A stretch of 44,529 nt of DNA, from assembly GCA_002840985.1 (NCBI GenBank), contig PHDM01000010.1, positions 1 through 44,529 on the forward strand. The letters run 5' to 3'. A program made the position numbers and the translations under genes. The stretch is from Bacteroidetes bacterium HGW-Bacteroidetes-17 (lineage in GTDB: Bacteria > Bacteroidota > Bacteroidia > Bacteroidales > GCA-2711565). Positions 36,348 to 44,529 of the stretch are shown in pieces. A model generated the notes under the pieces. The model saw only the letters and a list, made by a program, of their open reading frames with translations, had not been told where the DNA came from and searched no databases. The stretch's first letter is position 1. Each line of letters starts with the position of its first letter.

Positions 36348-36416
36348 CTTATCAACTCAAGGTTAGATATTTCAAACCTTTTGTCTCGGGGACCAGACTA
36401 ATTTCAACTTGATAAG
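36348..36416. other. Inverted-repeat structure upstream of the CHAT operon
   Basis: CTTATCAA (36348-36355) pairs with TTGATAAG (36409-36416), enclosing AAGGTT...AACCTT (36359-36380) and a GTCT/AGAC hairpin (36383-36398) that contains a CGGGGACCA core. A three-way junction-like structure is possible. Strand and function are unknown. Confidence 0.35.
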
Positions 36417-36514
36417 AAAGGTGTAAATTTTCACCAAACTTAATTATAATCAACATTTTCAACCGGGACAAGGGCTTGAAAATTACATATCACTAGGGAT
36501 TTCGCAGTTTAAGT

Positions 36515-36630
36515 TTTGATTTTCCCCGGGGACCATTCTTCTTCCCCTAGCCAAGGCTTCCTCACTGGGATCTCCACCACGTATTCTCACTCAGTATATT
36601 ATTTAAGGGGGTGTAAATGGGGCTACAATC
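36515..36630 (+). repeat. GC-rich intergenic element, copy B
   Basis: Starts with CGGGGACCAT (36527-36536) and shows a diverged version of the sequence at 23245 (CCAT.CT.CT.CC, then GCC..GG-CT, ATC) and a downstream block with TTAAGGG and GGGGCTACA. The closing stem seen in copy A is lost. The remaining intergenic DNA (36032-36751, ~720 bp) holds the CHAT promoter and leader but no gene. Confidence 0.45.
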
Positions 36631-36751
36631 CCGTTTGTGAAAAAAATTTCCCAGATTTTTTTGAAAAGTTGACAACTTATGTGCTTTGGAAATTTAACAG
36701 TTTTTTTAGTTTTAAATTTTACATTTTTTTTGGGGGGAGCACATAAAAAAC

Positions 36752-37816
36752 TTACGCAGATTTTGTTTCTTCTTTTAAATAAAACGGCAAACTAATTCCC
36801 ATATCTTCAAATGCTTTTCTTTGTTCTATATGAAACCTTAATGAATCAATATTATTAGTACCAAAATCCCTGTTCTTTCCACTGTACAGTTCTTCCTCTT
36901 CTTCTGCGGTGAAAACCGAGTATTTTACAAGTAACTCAGTATTTTTATCAAGAAAGGAATCAAGGAATTTCATTGCTTCAACAAAACAATCACCTCGAAA
37001 CGAATATTGTTCAGCTCTTTTAAAATAAATTTCATCTCCATTTTCTACAACCATAAATAGCAAATCAAGTGTTCCCTTTTCATAAACAGTTTCATATTTC
37101 AACACCCAATCGATTAGTTCTTGCTCTGTTTTCACATATCCTATTAATCGGTTAGCATGCATGATTTCTTCCAGATTTTCCGAAATAAATGAAACCAACT
37201 CTTTTAAATCACAATAACACTTCAGAAAAGGTGTCCATCTCATTTGTGGGGAAAATATTTTGTAACCACCAAGACGATCATATAATTCAGCATGTTTTTC
37301 TATCCAGTACTTCATTTCACCAAAACTGAGATGGCGAGGTGGATTAGTAATCAATTCATTGTATGCATCCTGTGCTGAATACACCTTCGCCCAATAATTC
37401 GGGTTTTTTTTGAAAGAAACGTAGTCATCAACAATAATATCAATAGAAGATCGTTCGCCTAAACCCTGAATTTCGGTTTCGGATTTAAACTCAGCACAAC
37501 TGTATATATCTTTAATCTCATCGCCTTCAATTTCAAAAATCAAATCTAAGTAATTCTTTGTATTATTACCGACAAAACGATACCCCTTTTTGCCGCAATT
37601 TTCACAAGTTCTACCATTACAAACGCCCTGATAAAGCAACAATTCTGTATCTCCCGAATTCCGATGTGCCGCAAAAATAGTTTCAATCTCATTCAAGAAA
37701 ATTTCCTTGGTGGTTTCCGAGTAGGTGTATTCGTTTTTTAGCAAATAGCGGAGTTTGTTGATATCCAATAAAGTAAAGGAGTCAAGCATGGATTTTATGT
37801 AAGAAGATTCATCCAT
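36752..37816 (-). CDS. Uncharacterised protein with Cys cluster
   Basis: A 354-aa protein, unfamiliar to me. It has a Cys cluster CNGRTCENCGKKGYRF near residue 67 and another Cys in YSCAEF about 40 residues later, compatible with one zinc site. The rest is helical with many acidic and aromatic residues. No signal peptide, membrane segment or enzyme motif is seen. It starts 21 bp after the mini-DnaE-like gene and is the last gene of that operon, so it probably works with the helicase and polymerase-like protein. Confidence 0.6.
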   Translation of the reverse strand: MDESSYIKSMLDSFTLLDINKLRYLLKNEYTYSETTKEIFLNEIETIFAAHRNSGDTELLLYQGVCNGRTCENCGKKGYRFVGNNTKNYLDLIFEIEGDEIKDIYSCAEFKSETEIQGLGERSSIDIIVDDYVSFKKNPNYWAKVYSAQDAYNELITNPPRHLSFGEMKYWIEKHAELYDRLGGYKIFSPQMRWTPFLKCYCDLKELVSFISENLEEIMHANRLIGYVKTEQELIDWVLKYETVYEKGTLDLLFMVVENGDEIYFKRAEQYSFRGDCFVEAMKFLDSFLDKNTELLVKYSVFTAEEEEELYSGKNRDFGTNNIDSLRFHIEQRKAFEDMGISLPFYLKEETKSA

Positions 37817-37837
37817 AGATTTCTAAATTATATCGTT

Positions 37838-38464
37838 TTACACAATTTCAAAAATATCAGACTTGCTTTTGTATAGCGGGTCATTTAAAATATCTGTAAC
37901 AAAGTAATATTCTTGTTCTTCATACAGAAATACTGAATTAGTAATTTTTTCAGTCGTAATTATAATCCCACAAGGATGTTTTTTGCATGTAACATCGTTA
38001 CAAACAACATCTTGATAATCAGTATCCTTTTGTGGTGAAAATGCTATAAAGTAGGTATAATAATCGGGATATTTTTGTTTCAGTTTTTCAACCACTTTTT
38101 TTTGATTACCTTTTACAATATCAATATCAATATCAATATCAATGTCAGGTAAGTTTTTTTGTTGTGAGTTAATAAATCTTTCAAAAATGAAATTTCCGGC
38201 AAGAGGATTGATTTTAGTTATGTCCAAACAATAATTGACTAATGAACTTGCTGCACTTCCTCTGCCATAGGAACGAAGTAAATTGAGCTCATTGCACATT
38301 TCTATTATCCTCGAATAAGTAATAAAATAATCGGGAAACCCTAGGCTCTCAATTACTAATAGCTCGAAATTGATTCTATCTAAAACAATATCGGTGATAG
38401 CAAGGTTTTTATCACTTGCTCCTTTATAAACTATTTCTTTGAGTTGTTGGATAGAAGAATTCAT
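37838..38464 (-). CDS. Miniature DnaE (Pol III alpha palm)-like protein
   Basis: A 208-aa intact ORF that matches the palm part of bacterial C-family polymerases. YGRGSAASSLVNYCLDITKI (~65-85) corresponds to the G-R-G-S-(A/G) motif, FERFIN (~99) to the LFERFLNP motif, and PDIDID (~107) to the catalytic PDFDxDF with its two Asp. Later, HPCGIIITTEKI (~163) matches the HACGVVI-type segment. There are no PHP, fingers or C-terminal domains, so it is about a sixth of a normal DnaE; polymerase activity is doubtful. The palm Asp motif is extended by a hexanucleotide repeat. It is not the host replicase; it belongs to the helicase operon. Confidence 0.7.
   Translation of the reverse strand: MNSSIQQLKEIVYKGASDKNLAITDIVLDRINFELLVIESLGFPDYFITYSRIIEMCNELNLLRSYGRGSAASSLVNYCLDITKINPLAGNFIFERFINSQQKNLPDIDIDIDIDIVKGNQKKVVEKLKQKYPDYYTYFIAFSPQKDTDYQDVVCNDVTCKKHPCGIIITTEKITNSVFLYEEQEYYFVTDILNDPLYKSKSDIFEIV
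38117..38146. repeat. Hexanucleotide microsatellite in the mini-DnaE catalytic motif
   Basis: Five tandem units (AATATC, the last AATGTC) at 38117-38146 encode (Asp-Ile)5 on the minus strand, exactly at the catalytic PDxDxD motif. Normal DnaE has two or three such residues, so one or two extra units were added. Slippage would stay in frame. Confidence 0.8.
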
Positions 38465-38565
38465 TTGTTATTTCAATGGAAATTTTGTCGCAATCGAATG
38501 TTTCAAAATAAATCAAAAACTCTAATTTTAGATGGCCTAAAAAATAGGGAAGTGGATATTAATCC

Positions 38566-38598
38566 ATTAATCTGGACGATTAATGCTTGCTAAAGCAT
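38566..38598 (-). other. Two adjacent hairpins in the gap after the RecQ-UvrD gene
   Basis: ATTAATC/GATTAAT (38566-38584, loop TGGAC) and ATGCTT/AAGCAT (38583-38598) overlap by two bases in the 142-bp gap between the helicase stop and the mini-DnaE start. No T run follows on the minus strand, so these are more likely RNA-processing or alternative pairing elements than a terminator. Confidence 0.3.
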
Positions 38599-38606
38599 AG
38601 GGTATA

Positions 38607-41600
38607 TTAGTTTGCTTTTCCATATCCGGAAATTTCAATTAAGTAAATATATCCTCTCTGTTTTGCAGTTTCTGTCCAGCTGTTTTCAAAATTAGTGTTG
38701 TTTTTTGAATCAAATTTCTTAGTGTCTTCCAATGTCCATTTGTAAATATTGGAAACTCTAAATCCATCAATTGTTGTGTGATCGTTTGATTTAGTTGATA
38801 AATAATTTGAAACCTTCTTGGACAAACAACCGATTCGTGAACCATTCAAATTCAAAAACCAATTATTGGTGGCTTTCCTTAATGAGATAGGGCTTCCAAA
38901 TTTCAAATTTTGTTCGATAGTATTGAAAACTTCATTACCACTATCTGTTGCGCCCCAACCAATAAAATACTTGTCAAGACCAATTGGAACTGAAATTCCT
39001 AAATCATTTATCACTTCTTCTGAGAAAGAGTATGTTGATCCTTGCATCATTGCTTTTTCTCTCTCTCCATCGAATGTAACTAAGCGATACTTAGCTCTTG
39101 TGTATGCGACATACATTAATCTTCTTTCTTCCTCAACCAATTCACGATATTCTTCTTCATCAAGATTCTCCAGTTCAGAATCTTTAAGCGGAAGATTAGT
39201 AAATGATGCTGGGATTAGCACAGCATCAAATTCAAGTCCTTTCACTTTATGCATAGTTGTCAATACAATTTCTGTTTTATGGTCCTCTCCAATAACTGCT
39301 CTTAAATGATTGTAATAAATCTTACTTAATTGACCATCGTCTTTTTGTGCAAGTTCTTGAACAAATTCTAAAAGGTCTTTAATGGTAGAATCATCTTCTT
39401 TGTGTTTTGAAAATTCATGCAACAGACATTCAAAAAAATTGAGGTAATAAAAATCCCAATTAGGAAATCTATTTCTTACACTTATTTGATAGGTTCTGTA
39501 TTGTTCAATAAAATCAGAAGTAATTCTTTGCTCTGTTTTTGGTTTGTAAAAGTTGTCAAGCACCCAAGCAATTTCTCTTGTTCGTGTGAAGTCCTCGCCT
39601 TCGCCTTGTATTCTCATTCTGATATTCCAATTCAGTTCTTGCTTTTTCTTTTCAACTAAATTGTAAGCACGATAAATTTCCACATTCCTTCTAAACATTA
39701 TTGCAACCTGACGATACTTATTTCCAGTTACCGGATTTACTTCTTCAATAAGTTCTCCCAACTTGTGAAGCCAACTGTCATTGATTCCATCACAAGGAAT
39801 AATTTCTCTGTAATTATGTGCTGCTGTTGTCGTCGGTCTCAAAGGAACAAAATCAAAAATGTCCTCATTGTAAGAAAGTAATCTTTCAGCATCAATGAGG
39901 ATTTGTGGATAAGACCTAAAGTTGTCACCAATGCGAAGGACAACTGGATTGTAAATTGAGGCAAACTTATCATAGTTATCTCTCGGACTTCTACTTCCGT
40001 TTTCATTTACTCTTTCATATCCATAAATACTTTGGTTCGGGTCGCCAATTACAGTTGTGAATGTGTTTATTGGATTAGCAATAAGCTTCAGCAATTCCAA
40101 TCTTTCATTAGTGATGTCTTGAAACTCGTCAACAAAAACATATTTGATAACACCAAGTTGATTGCTGATAATTCCTGGCTGACTTCTCGCAGTGTCAATA
40201 AATTTTGGAATCCATTCTGCAAACTCTAAGTGGCGAATTAAATCTCTCAAACTGAATTTACAAAAGCCGTGAAAGGTGAGAACTTTTACTCGTTGAATAA
40301 TATTTGCATATCCCAATGAGCTGAAAAGTTTGGTCAATCGTTCTTTCAACTCAACAACAACTGCACGGTTGTAAGCCAGCACCAAAATATTTTCAGGTCT
40401 TATGTTTTCCTGATGAATCAATCTTGCAACACGAAGTGAAAGTGTGTGTGTCTTTCCACTTCCTGGTCCCGCAATTACTTGAACATTTTTTGTTATTTCT
40501 TCATCATAAACTTTTTTCTGCTCCTCACTCAATTCATCATAAGCAGCTGACAATGCTTCTTCACGAAACGCTTTCAATGCTTCATGTTCTTCGCCAAGAT
40601 TTTGAATTAAAAGCGAAATGATTTTTGCTGAATCATCACAAGCAAAATAATCGGTTATGAATTTGTCTTTCTCCTGTTTGGTTTCAATGTTTGATAAACA
40701 TTCAAGAGCAATCAATCTCAACTCTCTCAACTTTTGCGTTATCTGAAACTCCTCATGAATTAACTTGTCAGTTGAATTGCTTTCCTCATGACGGATTTCT
40801 TTTTGAGATTGCAAATACATTTCAACCCCCATTGGTAAAAATGTTCCTTCGTAATGCAAGTAACCTAACCAGTTTGCGAATGCTAAAAGGTTTTCAATAT
40901 ATTCTGTGTCTTTCTCCTCTATACCTAATTGTAATACAAGTTCTGAAACATTGTAACGCTTAATTCCTTTGCTTATAAATATCTTGCTTACATGTTTCAA
41001 AAGCGAAATCAAATCCTTCTTGAATTCCTTTAGAAACTTTTTCCAATCTTCTTTCTCTTTGCAACCGTTATAAATTACCTGAACAATTTTTGGTTTCTGT
41101 CCAATCTTATGAGTTATCAAAGTTCGATGTCTGACCTTTGGAATAAAATCAGCAAGTGTAAAAGCAAACTTTACTTTGTTATGTTCAAAATCTTTCTGCT
41201 CTTTTTGAATTTTCTTAGTTGATTTTTCAGTAAGCAAACCGTTATTGTCTCTTTCAACAAGCCATGGCAAAGAGTCATCATTAAAAAATTCACCTGCAAT
41301 AATTCTTTTCTGTTCTTCTAGAACTCTTCCCTCAAATTGTTTCTGTTGTTTCTCTGCTGTCATTCCCATTAGGTTTACTGATAGGTCGTGAACAGCTTCA
41401 AGTGTAGGATATTGTGGTGCGCTCCAACTGCTTTCATTGAAATATTTTAATTCATCCATCTTCTTTTTAGTTGGATAAATTATCAACTCGTTTTCGTAGC
41501 GAAATATTTTCTTCTTCTGACATTTGAAAATCAACTTTAATAGATCAGATGTATTTGAAAGCTCTGTTGCAGTAAGAAGTTTATTCAGTTCAATAGAAAT

Positions 41601-44529
41601 TGCTTCTGTGCCTTCGTCTTTTTTAACCCATTCTTTTTCAACTTCTGTAATTAGTTTTCTTTGTTCTTCGCTTTCAATTATGCTATCTGATGGTTTGATG
41701 TATCCACTAAACTCTAATTGCCCTGGTGCATAAAAACCAAGTTTGATTCGTTCTAATTTTTCAAGCCAATACAAACTCAACCGTAACATTTGGTCTTTGT
41801 CGTGAATGTTGTCAAACTCTGATGTCTGACTTAGGATATTAAAGGGCAATACAATTGGTTTGTCACTTTGCGTCTCAAAGTTTCTAAACTTAGAATAATA
41901 GGCTTTGATTGCATTGTAAACAGAAACTAAATTCGCCCATGTGATTCTCCCATTTTGTAAAAGTGTTTTAATTCTTCCAAAATCATTTTTCTCAAAAAAG
42001 CATTTGGTTTGAATTGGATGGTCGTTTGAAAACCCTGCATCATTTAACTGTCTTGAATTTCTCCCTGCTCTGCCAACTTCTTGTAAATAATCTTCTAAAG
42101 TTCCAGAAGGTCCGTAATGATAAACATAGTGAATGTTCGGAATATCCATTCCCATTCCAAATGCTTTTGTTGCAAGTAGTATGTATGTGTCGCCAGACTT
42201 GTAAGCAGTGTAAACCTCTTGTCGTTCCTCTGCATTCATACCTGCATGGAAGTATGCAACCCTGCCCGTGAAAGTTTCGCCACCGAAAATATCATTCAAC
42301 TTACTTTCTAAACTCTGTATATTTTCCTCTGCATCTTTTCTTCTATGAACAAAAACAAGACACCGACTTTTTTCAGGATTGAAACTCCCATCATGCAATG
42401 CTTGTGCAATGTTTGTCAATTTCTCGTCTGCATCTTCACTGGTTGCAAAATTTATTGCAATGTGCTCTCTAATCGGGTTATATGCTTGGGTGTAATTTTC
42501 TAAACGGTTTATTGAGTTATTGAATCTGATTTGAAAGTCATTGTAAATTTGCTCTGAAACTGTTGCAGAAAAAAGTAGTAGCGGAAACTTGCTATGAGAT
42601 TTTTCTTTAAGTGCAATATTAACATTAGTGCTATTCAAATAATCAGGTCTGAAATCTAAGCCCCATTGGGAAACGCAATGTGCTTCATCATAAACAGCAT
42701 ATTCTAATCCACCATCATTTTCCAAACGCATTTTCAAAGCATTGATAAATGACTTTGACCTGAATCGTTCTGGTGTGATATAAAGCAAAAGAATTTCACC
42801 TCCTGCAATTCTCCTGTAAATATGTTGTATGTCTTTTCTATCACGATTTATGTAATCAACACTTCCCCAAAAATTCAATTCCCAAAGTTTGTTTACATGG
42901 TCTTCCATCAATGCTTTCAATGGTGTAACTACAATAGTCAATCTTCCCGAAAGACTTCCACGATACAAAGCAGGTGCTTGAAATAAAATTGATTTTCCTC
43001 CGCCTGTTGGAAGTGTAACCAAAATATCTTTTTCAGCAGGAAGAATCTCATTCAAAAAATCGTCTTGCTCTTTATACCATGGAAACACATTTCCATTTTC
43101 ATCTTTTAAAAAAATTTCTCTCAATGCATCCTTTGTCGCTTTAATGTCTAACTTGATTTCCTCTTTTGGTTTTGGAGAAGGGAAGTATGTTTTTAAAGTT
43201 TGATAGTCCAATTCATATTCATCATCATCACTCCAAATTGAAATAAAATTTTTCGTTGCCTTCCATTCTTCTTCAAGACCTGCAAAATCCCCCAAACGAC
43301 TGTCAGTAAGCCAAACAGTTGAATTCTTATCAGCCACTTGAAAAAGCCAGCGGTAATAATCAATAATTGGTTTTTGAATTTTCAGTAAAACGAAAACATC
43401 TTGATTTGATGAAATAGGATTTGAGTTTTCGTTTTCGTCATCGTCATCAATGTCTTCTTTTTTTGCTGCCTTTTGAGAATCATCATTCTTAAACTTCAAA
43501 CCACTTTCTGTCTTCTCCGCTTTTGGTAAGAAACCTGTTCCCTTTGAAATGAACCATTTTTCTTCCAACTCAAAACTGTCAATAATGAAATTGAAACCAT
43601 TCAAATCCTCTGACAGAATAATTTCAGGAATCTGTTCCTTCGTTATAATTAAAACTTTTCTACTTGATGGATGAGTTACTAAAAGATTTACTTGCCTAAT
43701 AAGCGTTGAGTTGAAATCAGGAACAAAATATTTCAATGAAGTAAAGTAGTCGTAAAGTTTTTGCCTTTCCTTGTATTGGTTAATTATCAAAACAGTCGGC
43801 TTACTGTTCTTGAAAATAATATTTTGAATCAGATTTGTTTGGAAAGTCCAGTAGCGGTCTCGGTATCTTGTTTCGGGATTGTAACGAGTGATTGAAAGTT
43901 TTCCCGAACTGCTTTTGGGAATTACATACTTGCAATCTTCTTTCTCTAATTGCTCTCTGTTGAAAGAGAATTCAAGAACATCATTTGTAGTTAAGTTTTC
44001 TTTTAGGAAATTTTTGAAATTATAGTTTGCCCAAACTTGAAAGGTGTCGATCGATGTTTTTTCTATCCAAAAATTTGTTAGATGCTTATGCTTGTCTTCA
44101 AGTCGAATACCTAAGCCAAGTAATTTTTCTTTATCAATAGGAACCCTGCTTTGTCCTCCTGTGAAGTAAATCCAAAATGAATCATTGTTCAATCGTTGCT
44201 GAAAAATTGCATAGTCTAAAGTTTTCAGCAATGTTTTTTCTGTAACTGAAATCAAATCACTTTCTAATAAAATAACTGAACGGTGTGATTCTTTCAGATA
44301 AGGGATTATCTCAACTAACTTTTCAGGAGAAACACAAAAATGATTTTCGGATTTTGCAGAAAGAGTTGTTTCCTCTGTGATAAAATCAATCGTCGTATTT
44401 TCACTGATTAGAATTTTAATTCTGCTTGGAAGGTTTATATAAATAGGAGCTTTGTTTTCCGATTCGCATTTTTCAATAAACGATTCCAAAAGATATTTCT
44501 CCAAACTTCCATTAGGTAGACTCTCAATT
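38607..44529 (-). CDS. Giant RecQ-UvrD double helicase (5' end outside window)
   Basis: At least 1974 residues; the reading frame is still open at the right edge, and the first possible start in view is a TTG at 44504, so the true N-terminus is probably missing. From residue ~500 (counted from that TTG) there is a RecQ helicase: TLPTGGGKS, YDEAHCVSQWGLDFRPDYL (~603), YFHAGM, and EVGRAGRN (~811). From ~1346 there is an SF1A UvrD helicase: AGPGSGKTHTL, VFVDEFQDITNE (~1459), GDPNQSIYGYE, TTMHKVKGLEFD (~1755), YVAYTRAKYRL (~1800). The first ~330 residues have a helicase-C-like stretch (PTVLIINQYKERQKLYDYF) resembling a DinG-type fold. One polypeptide thus carries two motors of different superfamilies. 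Confidence 0.9.
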   Translation of the reverse strand, partial: IESLPNGSLEKYLLESFIEKCESENKAPIYINLPSRIKILISENTTIDFITEETTLSAKSENHFCVSPEKLVEIIPYLKESHRSVILLESDLISVTEKTLLKTLDYAIFQQRLNNDSFWIYFTGGQSRVPIDKEKLLGLGIRLEDKHKHLTNFWIEKTSIDTFQVWANYNFKNFLKENLTTNDVLEFSFNREQLEKEDCKYVIPKSSSGKLSITRYNPETRYRDRYWTFQTNLIQNIIFKNSKPTVLIINQYKERQKLYDYFTSLKYFVPDFNSTLIRQVNLLVTHPSSRKVLIITKEQIPEIILSEDLNGFNFIIDSFELEEKWFISKGTGFLPKAEKTESGLKFKNDDSQKAAKKEDIDDDDENENSNPISSNQDVFVLLKIQKPIIDYYRWLFQVADKNSTVWLTDSRLGDFAGLEEEWKATKNFISIWSDDDEYELDYQTLKTYFPSPKPKEEIKLDIKATKDALREIFLKDENGNVFPWYKEQDDFLNEILPAEKDILVTLPTGGGKSILFQAPALYRGSLSGRLTIVVTPLKALMEDHVNKLWELNFWGSVDYINRDRKDIQHIYRRIAGGEILLLYITPERFRSKSFINALKMRLENDGGLEYAVYDEAHCVSQWGLDFRPDYLNSTNVNIALKEKSHSKFPLLLFSATVSEQIYNDFQIRFNNSINRLENYTQAYNPIREHIAINFATSEDADEKLTNIAQALHDGSFNPEKSRCLVFVHRRKDAEENIQSLESKLNDIFGGETFTGRVAYFHAGMNAEERQEVYTAYKSGDTYILLATKAFGMGMDIPNIHYVYHYGPSGTLEDYLQEVGRAGRNSRQLNDAGFSNDHPIQTKCFFEKNDFGRIKTLLQNGRITWANLVSVYNAIKAYYSKFRNFETQSDKPIVLPFNILSQTSEFDNIHDKDQMLRLSLYWLEKLERIKLGFYAPGQLEFSGYIKPSDSIIESEEQRKLITEVEKEWVKKDEGTEAISIELNKLLTATELSNTSDLLKLIFKCQKKKIFRYENELIIYPTKKKMDELKYFNESSWSAPQYPTLEAVHDLSVNLMGMTAEKQQKQFEGRVLEEQKRIIAGEFFNDDSLPWLVERDNNGLLTEKSTKKIQKEQKDFEHNKVKFAFTLADFIPKVRHRTLITHKIGQKPKIVQVIYNGCKEKEDWKKFLKEFKKDLISLLKHVSKIFISKGIKRYNVSELVLQLGIEEKDTEYIENLLAFANWLGYLHYEGTFLPMGVEMYLQSQKEIRHEESNSTDKLIHEEFQITQKLRELRLIALECLSNIETKQEKDKFITDYFACDDSAKIISLLIQNLGEEHEALKAFREEALSAAYDELSEEQKKVYDEEITKNVQVIAGPGSGKTHTLSLRVARLIHQENIRPENILVLAYNRAVVVELKERLTKLFSSLGYANIIQRVKVLTFHGFCKFSLRDLIRHLEFAEWIPKFIDTARSQPGIISNQLGVIKYVFVDEFQDITNERLELLKLIANPINTFTTVIGDPNQSIYGYERVNENGSRSPRDNYDKFASIYNPVVLRIGDNFRSYPQILIDAERLLSYNEDIFDFVPLRPTTTAAHNYREIIPCDGINDSWLHKLGELIEEVNPVTGNKYRQVAIMFRRNVEIYRAYNLVEKKKQELNWNIRMRIQGEGEDFTRTREIAWVLDNFYKPKTEQRITSDFIEQYRTYQISVRNRFPNWDFYYLNFFECLLHEFSKHKEDDSTIKDLLEFVQELAQKDDGQLSKIYYNHLRAVIGEDHKTEIVLTTMHKVKGLEFDAVLIPASFTNLPLKDSELENLDEEEYRELVEEERRLMYVAYTRAKYRLVTFDGEREKAMMQGSTYSFSEEVINDLGISVPIGLDKYFIGWGATDSGNEVFNTIEQNLKFGSPISLRKATNNWFLNLNGSRIGCLSKKVSNYLSTKSNDHTTIDGFRVSNIYKWTLEDTKKFDSKNNTNFENSWTETAKQRGYIYLIEISGYGKAN

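Noticed and set aside
36128-36746. Short plus-strand ORFs upstream of the CHAT operon
   Set aside because: No family signals, codon use like noncoding DNA, and they cross the predicted CHAT promoter and the structured elements.
37838-38464. Degraded or frameshifted copy of the host dnaE
   Set aside because: The ORF is intact, keeps palm motifs in order, and is set in an operon. The neighbouring frames show no further DnaE parts.

Overview
The window looks like a chromosomal segment of a Bacteroidota bacterium (AT-rich, short intergenic gaps). Evidence is the housekeeping set at the left (an endonuclease/exonuclease/phosphatase lipoprotein of the Bacteroidota type, an S4-domain protein, Der and Era) and promoters of the Bacteroidota form, TTTG, about 20 nt, then TAnnTTTG, seen upstream of the tRNA and of the CHAT operon.

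Layout. (1) 1-3083, conserved core on the minus strand: lipoprotein (partial), HslR-like, Der, Era. (2) 3169-3240, initiator tRNA-fMet, followed by a terminator, a tandem 12-bp repeat, a tyrosine integrase reading toward the tRNA, and a small HTH protein. This is the left edge of an integrated island; its right edge is not in the window. (3) 5444-16200, a five-gene minus-strand operon that I read as class 2 DISARM (DrmMII 5mC methyltransferase, DrmE-like protein, NERD-nuclease/SF1 helicase, DrmA helicase, DrmB/DUF1998). No PLD-type DrmC is present; the NERD-helicase occupies an internal slot. (4) 16486-18132, a separate ParB-domain/DNA methyltransferase with its own terminator and a 32-bp perfect palindrome just before its start codon. 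(5) 18133-23594, a plus-strand accessory stretch rich in noncoding DNA: a structured-RNA candidate, a CTAG-rich repeat cluster, a ribbon-helix-helix gene pair, a zinc-ribbon protein with an SSB-like C-terminal tip, a small-RNA candidate with two direct repeats and a strong terminator, a small serine recombinase, a degenerate FtsZ-like protein with a twin-arginine-like leader, and a uracil-DNA-glycosylase-like protein. (6) 23595-31142, type I restriction-modification (HsdR, HsdS, HsdM) followed upstream by a 271-aa protein and a DUF488 protein. (7) 31268-36031, a tight three-gene operon: large CHAT-protease-like protein, PD-(D/E)xK nuclease-like protein, beta-CASP metallo-beta-lactamase hydrolase. 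(8) 36752-44529, another minus-strand operon: a giant RecQ plus UvrD double helicase (5' end outside the window), a miniature DnaE/Pol III alpha palm-like protein, and a 354-aa protein with a Cys cluster.

How it fits together: nearly everything right of the integrase is nucleic-acid modification, degradation or unwinding, so I read the region as a tRNA-anchored defense island. DISARM and type I R-M are recognisable. The two least familiar modules, and my best candidates for undescribed systems, are the CHAT/nuclease/beta-CASP operon (31268-36031) and the RecQ-UvrD/mini-DnaE/354-aa operon (36752-44529). Two related GC-rich intergenic elements (about 23245 and 36527) bracket the type I R-M plus CHAT block, which suggests that block may have moved as one cassette. 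All functional statements are from sequence reading only; no database search was run.
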